Source: Leifsonia williamsii (lineage in GTDB: Bacteria; Actinomycetota; Actinomycetes; Actinomycetales; Microbacteriaceae). From it: DNA of 64,000 nucleotides. The notes under the pieces were generated by a model, which did not search any database, was not told where the DNA came from, and worked only from the letters and a program-made list of their open reading frames with translations. Both the position numbers and the translations under genes were made by a program. The stretch spans positions 1,054,001 to 1,118,000 of the forward strand of contig NZ_JAROCF010000001.1 in assembly GCF_030433685.1 (NCBI RefSeq), written 5' to 3'. Below, in pieces: positions 1 through 7,160 of this stretch (within the stretch, counting starts at the first letter, position 1; every line of letters starts with the position of its first letter).

Positions 1-756
1 CAGCTCCATCGCCTCCTCGTCGGTCTCGGCGATGAACCCGGGGGAGTGCATCCCCACGGGGAGGGCCTCTGTGCCGAACTGCTCGGCCGCCCGGCGGTAC
101 AGGTCGACGTACGGCGTGAAGCGGGAGGGTGCGCCGCCGATGATCGCGAGCATGAGCCGGAACCCGTAGTGCGCCGTGCGCAGCACCGACTGCGGTGTGC
201 CGCCGACGCCGACCCAGGTGCGCAGGCGCCCGGACTCCGTCTTCGGGAACACGTCGGCCTCGTGCAGGGCGGCCCTCGTGGTGCCCTCCCAGCTGACCGG
301 CTTCTCGTCCAGCAGCTTGTTGAAGAGGTCGATCTTCTCCTCGAAGAGCAGGTCGTAGTCCGCCAGGTCGTACCCGAACAGCGGGAAAGACTCGGTGAAG
401 GACCCGCGGCCCAGGATCACCTCCGCTCGCCCGTTCGAGAGGGCGTCGACGGTTGCGAACCGCTGGAACACCCGCACCGGGTCGTCGGAGGACAGCACGG
501 TCACGCCGGAGCCGAGCCGGATGTTCTCGGTCGCGGTGGCGATGCCGGCGAGCACGGTCTCCGGCGTCGAGATGGCGTACTCGGGGCGGTGGTGCTCGCC
601 CACGGCGAAGGCGTCCACCCCGAGGTCGTCGGCGAGGATCGCCTCGTCGCGGGTGGCGCGGATCGCGTGGGCGAAGCTGGTGATCTCGCCCCGGTCGTCC
701 CTGGGCAGGTCGCCGAAGGTGTCGAGGCCGAATTCGAGGCCGGTGATGTCGGTCAT
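1..756 (-). CDS. LLM-class flavin-dependent oxidoreductase (partial, C-terminus off window)
   Basis: Bacterial luciferase-like monooxygenase family; such enzymes use reduced flavin and usually oxidise small organic substrates. The first 252 residues are visible, beginning MTDITGLEFGLDTFGD at an ATG whose complement lies at 754-756; the frame is open to the window edge. Family landmarks seen are the early VGEHH motif, the RLGSGVTVLSSDDPVRVFQRF stretch and the later ESFPLFGYDL segment. It is a clear paralogue of the gene 46 bases upstream on the same strand, so the two probably form a MarR-controlled operon. The substrate cannot be told from sequence. Confidence 0.85.
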   Translation of the reverse strand, partial: MTDITGLEFGLDTFGDLPRDDRGEITSFAHAIRATRDEAILADDLGVDAFAVGEHHRPEYAISTPETVLAGIATATENIRLGSGVTVLSSDDPVRVFQRFATVDALSNGRAEVILGRGSFTESFPLFGYDLADYDLLFEEKIDLFNKLLDEKPVSWEGTTRAALHEADVFPKTESGRLRTWVGVGGTPQSVLRTAHYGFRLMLAIIGGAPSRFTPYVDLYRRAAEQFGTEALPVGMHSPGFIAETDEEAMEL

Positions 757-802
757 GGTGTGTCTCCTGTCGGAACGGATGACGGTGGGTCGGTGGGGCA
801 GG

Positions 803-1902
803 TCACTGCGGGGCGTTCGCCCGGGCGGTGACGATCTGGGCCGTGTGGCGGTCGGTGAGGCGCCAGTCGCCCGGGTCCTCAGCGATCAGCTCGCGGACGC
901 GGGGCGCGACCTGCTCGCCGAAGAGCCGGATGCTGCGCTCACGGGCCTTCACCGGCAGGTGCCGGATGTCGTACTTCAGGTCGAAGCGCGAGAGGTGGTT
1001 GGTGCGCACGATCGCGGCCAGCTTCTGAGCGACGGTCTCGGGGGAGCCGACGTAGAGGGCGCCGGTCGCGACCTCCTGCGCGTACCGTTCGGCGGTGGGC
1101 GGGTAGAACCCGCGCTCCTCGCTCAGCGCGGTCACGACCGGCCGCCAGTACTGCCAGTGCTCGTTCTTCGCCTCGTCGTCGGTCGGCGCGATCAGCCCGA
1201 GCGAGTGCTGCCCGATCGGCAGCTCCGGCTGCCCGAACTGGGCCAGCGCTCGCAGGTAGAGCTCGGCGTGGCCGGCGAAGCGCTCCGGCTTGCCGCCGAT
1301 GATCGCCATCATCAGGGGGAGGCCGTACCGGGCGGCGCGGACGACGGAGTCGGGGCTGCCGCCGATGCCGATCCAGGCGGGGATGCCGCCCTCGGGCATC
1401 CGCGGGCGCAGCCGCACCGACTCGAGCGGGCTGCGGTACCGGCCGGACCAGGTGACCCGATCCTCTCGCATGAGGCGGAGGAAGAGGTCGAGCTTCTCGT
1501 CGAAGATGTCCTCGTACTGCGCGATGTCGTAGCCGAACAGCGGGAACGACTCGATCGCCGACGCGCGGCCGAGCACGAGCTGCGCGCGTCCGCCGGAGAT
1601 CCCGTCGACCGTGGAGAACTGCTGGTACAGCCGCACCGGGTCCTGCGTCGACAGCACCGTGACGGACGTGCCGAGCCGGATCGTGGACGTCGCCTGAGCG
1701 GCGGCCGCGAGCACCACGGGCGTGGCGGAGTCGACCATGTCCTCGCGGTAGTGCTCGCCGACGCTGTAGACGTCGAGGCCGACGGATTCGGCGAGCTGTG
1801 CCTCCTGGACCATCAGCCGAGCGTCTCGGCGTCGGACAGGACCCTGCCGCCGTCGGTGGCGACGTCCCCGAAAGAATTCAGTCCGAACTCGAGTTCTCCC
1901 AT
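803..1902 (-). pseudogene. LLM-class flavin-dependent oxidoreductase with apparent -1 frameshift
   Basis: Luciferase-like flavin oxidoreductase, paralogue of the downstream gene. The normal N-terminus (MGELEFGLNSFGD, start at 1902) runs in one frame to DAETLG then TGA at 1815-1813. The rest of the protein (336 codons from an ATG at 1813, VGEHYRED, ESFPLFGYDI) is in the next frame. Adding one C near 1817-1820 would read DAETLRLMVQEA and restore a normal family protein of about 365 residues. Either the gene is broken, or the assembly lacks one base. A third option is coupled translation, since TGA and ATG overlap as TGATG. The downstream part is otherwise intact, which favours a recent change or a sequencing error. 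Confidence 0.75.
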
Positions 1903-1940
1903 GTCGATCACGACCTCTCTCGCCTCCGGAACCATCCGAA

Positions 1941-1980
1941 TTGACGTGTCAATGCTGTAACAATGGACTTGACGCGTCAA
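1941..1980. promoter_or_regulatory. Paired MarR operators in divergent promoter
   Basis: Two copies of a 12-base palindrome, TTGACGTGTCAA at 1941-1952 (one mismatch) and TTGACGCGTCAA at 1969-1980 (perfect), lie 28 bases apart between the flavin oxidoreductase operon and the marR-type gene. Each copy also carries a TTGACG -35-like hexamer, so repressor binding would block both promoters. Assignment to the adjacent MarR protein is inferred from position and symmetry. Confidence 0.65.
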
Positions 1981-1998
1981 TTCCCAGAGGGAGACGAG

Positions 1999-2481
1999 AT
2001 GAACGAGGACAGACCGCGCCGCGCCCCGACGCGGGAGCAACTCCGCATCTGGCGCGACTACATCGAGACGGCCGAGGTGCTCCGCACCCGTCTGGGCAGC
2101 AGGCTGCAGAGCGAATCCGAGCTGTCCGCCGGCGACTACCAGGTGCTGCTCGCCCTGACCGAGGCCGAGGATCGCACCCTCCGCTCCTCCGAGCTGGCGG
2201 ACCTGATCGGCTGGGAGCGCAGCAGGCTCTCCCACCACCTCGGCCGCATGGAGAGACGCGGACTGATCAGCCGCCAGGCCTGCGCGGACGACGTCCACGG
2301 GATCGACGTGATCGCCACGGACGCCGGATCGGCGGCGTTCCGAGCCGGCTCCGTGCCCCACCTCCGTGCCGTGCGCGAACTGTTCCTCGACGCCCTCACG
2401 CCCGCCCAGCTGAACGAGGTCGACGACGTGACCAGGGCGCTGCGCCGGCACTTGGGGCTGGAGTCTGCTCCGGAGGAGTGA
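1999..2481 (+). CDS. MarR family transcriptional regulator
   Basis: Winged-helix repressor of about 160 residues. The core SAGDYQVLLALTEA...LRSSELADLIGWERSRLSHHLGRME followed by RRGLI is the typical MarR recognition helix and wing start. The start chosen is the ATG at 1999 with AGAGGGAGA just upstream; a longer frame from 1963 would place the operator inside the gene. It is divergent from two flavin oxidoreductase genes and probably represses them and itself through the paired palindromes in between. The ligand is unknown. Confidence 0.9.
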   Translation: MNEDRPRRAPTREQLRIWRDYIETAEVLRTRLGSRLQSESELSAGDYQVLLALTEAEDRTLRSSELADLIGWERSRLSHHLGRMERRGLISRQACADDVHGIDVIATDAGSAAFRAGSVPHLRAVRELFLDALTPAQLNEVDDVTRALRRHLGLESAPEE

Positions 2482-2514
2482 CGGCGAGCGCCGGATCGGC
2501 CCCGTTCTGTCGTC

Positions 2515-3519
2515 TCAGGCCCCTGGTTCTCCCCCCGCCCCGCGCAGCGTCTGCGACGGATGCTCCCCGAACGCCCGGCGGTATGCCGCCGCGAACCGCC
2601 CGAGGTGGATGAAGCCCCAGCGGGTGGCGGCCTCCGTCACGCTGTCCGTGCCGGGCTCGGCCCGGGAGAGCTCCTCTCTGACGTGCTCCAGCCGCACCGT
2701 GCGGAGATAGGCCATGGGGGTCGTGTCGAGAGAGCGGCGGAAGCCCTGCTGGAGGCTGCGCGCACTCACCGACACCCTCGCCGCGAGCTCGACGACCGTC
2801 CACGGGTGAGCGGGGTCGGCGCGGAGGAGGTCCACGGCACGCGAGACGGGGCGCGTGCCCGGGTCGGGCGCCGGGGCCAGGAGCGCGTCCGAGTGGTTGT
2901 GGGGTTGCGCGAACAGCAGTGACTGGATGAGCGTCTGCTCCAGCCGGAGGCGGGCCAGGGGGTGAGCGAGCGGTCCGCTCTGCATGGCGGAGGCCTCGTC
3001 GATCGTCAGCAGAGCCTGCAGCATCATGCGGCCGCCCGGCCCGGTCAGGTCGAGCTCCCTCGTGTACTCGAGTGGACGGACGGATTCGCGGCCGAGCAGC
3101 CGCTCCAGCTCGAGCTGGAGCTCATCGCGGGGGATCATGACCGACAGCTGCGAGAACCACGCGCTGCAGTCGAGCCGCACGGGCTTGCCGGGTGTGAAGA
3201 CGCCGGCGGTCCGGGAGGTGGCGTGGATCTCCGGGCCGACGCCCGCCCGCATGACGGCTCGGCCGTCGACCGGGATGTCGAGATGGTAGTTCTCCGCCTC
3301 GACGGTCTCGATGCAGACCTCCTCGCGGAACCGCATGAAACCGCAGGTGACCCGGCCCACGTCGAGGGCGTTGAGCGTCATCCCCACGCTTCCGGAGGCC
3401 GGCACGAACGGGAAGTTCACGGGGAGAAACACCTGGGAGAGGGCCTCCCGAGCCTGCTCGACGCCGCGACCGGCCGCGACGCGGTGAGTGGCGAAGAGTT
3501 CGCCGAGCGGCCGATCCAT
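2515..3519 (-). CDS. AraC family transcriptional regulator
   Basis: Protein of 334 residues with an N-terminal AraC-binding-like cupin region (about 30-200) and a C-terminal double helix-turn-helix (about 235-330): WTVVELAARVSVSARSLQQGFRRSL, then VTEAATRWGFIHLGRFAAAYRRAFGEHPSQTLR, the standard AraC signature. The neighbours are a MarR system on one side and a zinc-ribbon gene on the other, so the target is not evident. It stands alone and is transcribed away from a 232-base regulatory gap. Confidence 0.9.
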   Translation of the reverse strand: MDRPLGELFATHRVAAGRGVEQAREALSQVFLPVNFPFVPASGSVGMTLNALDVGRVTCGFMRFREEVCIETVEAENYHLDIPVDGRAVMRAGVGPEIHATSRTAGVFTPGKPVRLDCSAWFSQLSVMIPRDELQLELERLLGRESVRPLEYTRELDLTGPGGRMMLQALLTIDEASAMQSGPLAHPLARLRLEQTLIQSLLFAQPHNHSDALLAPAPDPGTRPVSRAVDLLRADPAHPWTVVELAARVSVSARSLQQGFRRSLDTTPMAYLRTVRLEHVREELSRAEPGTDSVTEAATRWGFIHLGRFAAAYRRAFGEHPSQTLRGAGGEPGA

Positions 3520-3572
3520 GCGGCGATTGTAAGCAGGCCCCGCGAGGCGTTCCGACCGTCCCGGCGACCGGT

Positions 3573-3584
3573 CGTTCGCGAACG
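3573..3584. promoter_or_regulatory. Perfect palindrome upstream of araC-type gene
   Basis: CGTTCGCGAACG is a perfect 12-base palindrome about 55 bases upstream of the AraC-type start, flanked by GTCCCG and CGGGAC arms. It may be a binding site for an autoregulator. A TACCGT -10-like box for the rightward gene lies at 3632-3637. The role is inferred only. Confidence 0.3.
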
Positions 3585-3751
3585 GGACAGCGGTGTTCGC
3601 CCACCGGATAGCCCGGCCTCCGGGGCCGACCTACCGTGGAGGCACGGTCGACGTGTCCGACCTGCGAGCGCGGTGGCTCTCCCCGTCGGGTGGGGAGGGT
3701 CACCGCGACGGCACCACCCCATCCCGACCGCCCGAAACCCGCTGGAACACG

Positions 3752-4024
3752 ATGATCGAACCGAATCAGATGACGCGCCCGCGCTGGTGCCCGCGGTGTC
3801 GGGCTCGGATGCGCGTCCGGCCCAACCCCTACTACGGTGTCGGGCTAGCCGTCCACAACTACCTGTCCACCTGCCCGCGCTGCGGCCTGGTGGAGTTCCT
3901 GCCGCGCGTGCCCCGGCATGCCGAATCCGCGCCGGCCGTCGCCCCGGTGTCCAAGGCGTCCCCGGCCTCCTTCGCCCAGCGGGTGCTCGCCCTCGCGGCG
4001 CGCTTGTTCGCAGCGCCGAGATAG
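3752..4024 (+). CDS. Small zinc-ribbon protein
   Basis: Hypothetical protein of 90 residues from the ATG at 3752. Two CPRC knuckles (WCPRCRARM and TCPRCGLVEF) about 27 residues apart form a probable zinc ribbon. The tail is alanine-rich and ends in a short basic helix (QRVLALAARLFAAPR). Upstream codons in the same frame look like untranslated leader. It ends 13 bases before the end of the convergent DUF1345 gene. The function is unknown; the fold suggests nucleic-acid or protein binding. Confidence 0.55.
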   Translation: MIEPNQMTRPRWCPRCRARMRVRPNPYYGVGLAVHNYLSTCPRCGLVEFLPRVPRHAESAPAVAPVSKASPASFAQRVLALAARLFAAPR

Positions 4025-4037
4025 GGGAGGGCCGGGC

Positions 4038-4682
4038 TCAGCCCTGTCCGCCGAGGCTGGTCACGATGTTGATGGCGACGGCGATGAGCACCGTGCCGAA
4101 GAAGTACGACAGGAGCGCGTGCATGAGCGCCTTGCGGCGCGTCCCGACCGCGTTCGGCTCGACCTCCGAGACGCCGTAGGACATCCCGATGGTGAACGCC
4201 AGGTAGGCGAAGTCGCTGTAGGTGGGCGGGGACTCCTGGTTGAAGTCGAAGCCGCTCCCGTGGTGGTCCACGTAGTACATGCGGGCGTATTTGAACGCGT
4301 AGACGGTGTTCACCAACGCCCACGCCACGATCGTCCCCAGCATGCCCAGGATCACCAGCGCGATCGAGGCCAGGTCGGTGCTCCGGTTGCTGGACTGCAC
4401 CACCGACGCCACGACGGCCGCGATGCTGACGAGGCACGCGGCGACGATGACGTCGTCGGTGATGTGCGTCGTCGACTCCTCGCGGGCCAGACGCTCCGTC
4501 CCGGCGCTGTCCTTCGGCCAGCAGATGCGCCAGACCCAGACGAGGTCGATGATGCCTGCTGTGCACCATCCGACCAGCGGGCCGATGCGGGGATCGATGA
4601 CGAGCGCCGCGACGGTTCCCGTCACGATGCCGATGGCGACGCAGATCAAGGTGCGGCGGGCGGAGAGAAGGCGACCGGCCAT
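4038..4682 (-). CDS. DUF1345 family membrane protein
   Basis: Integral membrane protein of 214 residues with about five hydrophobic segments (TLICVAIGIVTGTVAALVI, VIVAACLVSIAAVVASVV, IALVILGMLGTIVAWALV, a YLAFTIGMSYGV segment and a final VLIAVAINIV segment). The YSDFAYLAFTIGMSYGVSEVE motif is characteristic of DUF1345. The start is the ATG whose complement is 4680-4682. The role is unknown. It lies 75 bases downstream of, and on the same strand as, the zinc dehydrogenase gene, so the two may be cotranscribed. Confidence 0.85.
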   Translation of the reverse strand: MAGRLLSARRTLICVAIGIVTGTVAALVIDPRIGPLVGWCTAGIIDLVWVWRICWPKDSAGTERLAREESTTHITDDVIVAACLVSIAAVVASVVQSSNRSTDLASIALVILGMLGTIVAWALVNTVYAFKYARMYYVDHHGSGFDFNQESPPTYSDFAYLAFTIGMSYGVSEVEPNAVGTRRKALMHALLSYFFGTVLIAVAINIVTSLGGQG

Positions 4683-4756
4683 GGCTGCTCCCGAAGAGAC
4701 AGGGGGCGGGCGACGTCGCCGGGGAGTCCCAGGCGACGCCGTCCGCCCCGCTGTCG

Positions 4757-5911
4757 TCAGGCGGCGGCCCCGGCCGGGTGGAGGATGACCTTCGTCCAGC
4801 CGTCGTCGCGGTTGTCGAAGTGCTCGTAGGCGTTCGGCGCCTCGTCCAGGCTCAGCTCGTGGCTGACGATCCAGGACGGCGTCGCCTTGCCCGCCGCGAC
4901 GAGGTCGCGCAGTCGCCGGTTGTACTTCTTGACCGGCGCCTGGCCGCTTCCCATCGTCTGGCCGCGGAACCAGAACTGGCCGTAGTCGAACGCCACCTCG
5001 CCCTGCTTCGCCAGCTCGTCGGAGGCGCCGGGGTCCTGCGGGACGTACACCCCGACGACGCCGATCGTGCCGGTGAACCGGACGGACTGCACCAGCCGGT
5101 TGAGCGTCATGTTGGGATGCTCGTGCCCCTCGACGTCGTGCGCCTGGTAGCCCACGCACTCGCAGCCGTTGTCGGCCCCGAGACCCATGGTCATCTCGTT
5201 GACGGCCTCGACAGGGTCGACCTTCGAGTCGTCGATCGGGATGGCCCCGATCTCCTCCACCAGCCTCAGCCGGTCGGGGTGGCGGTCGACGACCATCACC
5301 CTGCTCGCGCCCTTGAGGATGGCGGAGTAGGCCGCCATGCAGCCGACCGGCCCGGCGCCGTAGATCACCGTCTGGTCGCCGGGCTTCACATCGGCCATCT
5401 CCGTCGCGTGGTAGCCGGTCGGGAAGATGTCGGCCAGCATCACGTAGTCCGACTGCTTCTCCTCGGCGTCCTCGCCCAGGCGCAGACAGTTGAAGTCGCC
5501 CCACGGGACGCGGAGCAGGTCGGCCTGACCGCCGGCCCACGGACCCATGTCGGCGAACCCGTAGGCGGCGCCCGCCCACTCAGCCTTCGGCTGCGCGGTC
5601 AGACAGTAGTTGGTGAGGCCGCGCTCGCAGTTCTTGCAGTGCCCGCAGGCGACGTTGAACGGGAGGACGACGTACTCGCCCTCCTGGACCTTGTCGACGC
5701 CGTCGCCGACCTCGATCACACGACCGAGATTCTCGTGACCGAACCATCGTCCGGTCTCGAAATCGGTCCGGCCCTCATACATGTGCAGATCCGATCCGCA
5801 GATGTTGGTCGAGGTGATCTGCACGAGTACATCCGTCGGCCGTTCGATGCGGGCGTCAGGGACATCCTGGACGCTGACCTCGCGCGGACCGTCGTACACC
5901 ACTGCTTTCAT
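4757..5911 (-). CDS. Zinc-dependent alcohol / glutathione-independent formaldehyde dehydrogenase
   Basis: Medium-chain dehydrogenase of 384 residues. Catalytic zinc ligands appear as C38 (ICGSD) and H59-E60 (GHE); structural zinc cysteines are C89, C92, C95 and C103. The nucleotide fold is VIYGAGPVGCMAAYSA. The length and the GWVTHE-like FGHENLGRV region with the internal long loop (NVACGHCKNCERGLTNYC) resemble the glutathione-independent formaldehyde dehydrogenase group, which oxidises formaldehyde or other aldehydes with bound NAD. A good GGAGGT site precedes the ATG. It is probably a housekeeping detoxification gene. The exact substrate is uncertain. Confidence 0.88.
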   Translation of the reverse strand: MKAVVYDGPREVSVQDVPDARIERPTDVLVQITSTNICGSDLHMYEGRTDFETGRWFGHENLGRVIEVGDGVDKVQEGEYVVLPFNVACGHCKNCERGLTNYCLTAQPKAEWAGAAYGFADMGPWAGGQADLLRVPWGDFNCLRLGEDAEEKQSDYVMLADIFPTGYHATEMADVKPGDQTVIYGAGPVGCMAAYSAILKGASRVMVVDRHPDRLRLVEEIGAIPIDDSKVDPVEAVNEMTMGLGADNGCECVGYQAHDVEGHEHPNMTLNRLVQSVRFTGTIGVVGVYVPQDPGASDELAKQGEVAFDYGQFWFRGQTMGSGQAPVKKYNRRLRDLVAAGKATPSWIVSHELSLDEAPNAYEHFDNRDDGWTKVILHPAGAAA

Positions 5912-6010
5912 CGTTCTACCTCCATCGATTGTTTATCCGCGGAGGCGGCACACTCATCCCCTGTCGTCGTCCCGCTTCGGCGCACAACGTAGGCGGAATC
6001 GCGGGGTTGA

Positions 6011-6032
6011 GGCCCGGTTGACAAACGGGGCC
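6011..6032. terminator. Possible hairpin between LacI gene and dehydrogenase
   Basis: GGCCCGGTT and AACGGGGCC form a nine-base stem with one mismatch and a four-base loop, 67 bases after the LacI-type stop on the same transcript direction. There is no T tract, so termination is only possible. Confidence 0.3.
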
Positions 6033-6098
6033 GGGCGGTAGCGGACCTTGTCGGATCGGGCCTGGAGGAGGTGGTCGCCCGATGGCCGGAAGGGTCGC

Positions 6099-7058
6099 TC
6101 AGGCGGATTCGCGCCGGATCAGTCGCGCGTGGCTGAAGGGGTCTCCGATGTCGGGTTGCGCCCCTCCGCGTGCGACCGCCAGCGCCTGCTGCGCGAGCGC
6201 GCGGCCCAGGCCCGCGAGGTCGAGGTGGATCGTGGAGATCGCGGGCACGAACATGGCGGCGATGGGTGAGTCGTCATGCCCGAGCACCGCGAGGTCGTCC
6301 GGCACCCGGAGGCCGGAGCGCAGGGCGCCGCCGATCGTCCAGGCGGCCGTGTCGTCGTTGAAGGCCGCGACGGCGGTGACCCCGGCCCGGGACCACGTGC
6401 GCACCACCTCCTGCGCGTTCGTCGCCGAGACCTCGGCCGAGCGGAACGCCGCGCCTGCGGCCTCGGCTCCCCTCCTGATGCGGCTCATGCGCTCCTGGTC
6501 GAGGTCGCGCATCGCGGCGATCGGAGTGTGCGCGTAGGCGATCGAGGTGTGGCCGAGGTTCAGCAGATGGCCCACCTGCAGATCAGGGCCCACGCGATAC
6601 ATCGGAAGCATCTCCGGCCCGTGCTTGATCACGACGGCGCCGGAGCGCTCGATGGACTCGAGGACCTTCGGCGCCAAGGGGTCGATCGACATGACGACGT
6701 CGGGCCGCAGGCTCTCCCACAGGGGCGTCGCCCGCCGCGATCGCCGCGGGTCCATGGTGACCAGGGAGTACCCGGCCTCGTCGAGCTCGACGGTGGCCTC
6801 GTCGAGGAGCTGACGGGTGACGTACTCGATCGGCCACTCCGGCAGCACCATCAGCACGATGTTGCTCTGGCCGCTCGCGAGCGCTCGTGCCTGCGGATGC
6901 GGCATGTAGCCGAGTCGGGAGGCTTCGGCCAGCACACGTGCGCGGACCGCGTCGGAGATGGACTGCCCGGGCGTGGCGTTGAGGACGAAGCTCACCGTCG
7001 CGCGGGAGACGCCCGCCGCTTTCGCCACATCGGTGGCGGTGGTCCGTTGCCCGGGCAC
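6099..7058 (-). CDS. LacI family transcriptional regulator
   Basis: Repressor of 319 residues with the classic N-terminal helix-turn-helix TATDVAKAAGVSRATVSFVLN and hinge (RALASGQSNIV), followed by a periplasmic-binding-protein-like sugar sensor domain. It is divergent from the GH2 glycosidase/symporter operon, with operator-like repeats in between, so it most likely represses that operon until its sugar appears and also represses itself. Confidence 0.93.
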   Translation of the reverse strand: MPGQRTTATDVAKAAGVSRATVSFVLNATPGQSISDAVRARVLAEASRLGYMPHPQARALASGQSNIVLMVLPEWPIEYVTRQLLDEATVELDEAGYSLVTMDPRRSRRATPLWESLRPDVVMSIDPLAPKVLESIERSGAVVIKHGPEMLPMYRVGPDLQVGHLLNLGHTSIAYAHTPIAAMRDLDQERMSRIRRGAEAAGAAFRSAEVSATNAQEVVRTWSRAGVTAVAAFNDDTAAWTIGGALRSGLRVPDDLAVLGHDDSPIAAMFVPAISTIHLDLAGLGRALAQQALAVARGGAQPDIGDPFSHARLIRRESA

Positions 7059-7086
7059 GTGGCCTCCCCGATCGCTTGCGCGATTA

Positions 7087-7146
7087 CTTGCGCGCGTTAG
7101 TAGACCGATGCTAACATCCCGAACCAGCGCTAACGCGCGTTAGTAG
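7087..7146. promoter_or_regulatory. LacI-type operators between lacI-like and GH2 genes
   Basis: A perfect 14-base palindrome CTAACGCGCGTTAG sits at 7130-7143, just before the GH2 ribosome site. The 13-base string CGCGCGTTAGTAG occurs twice, at 7091-7103 and 7134-7146, so a second, less symmetric site (CTTGCGCGCGTTAG, 7087-7100) lies 43 bases away, four helical turns. The central CG step is typical of LacI-family operators. The spacing suits cooperative binding. Confidence 0.65.
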
Positions 7147-7160
7147 CACAAAGGAGTCTC

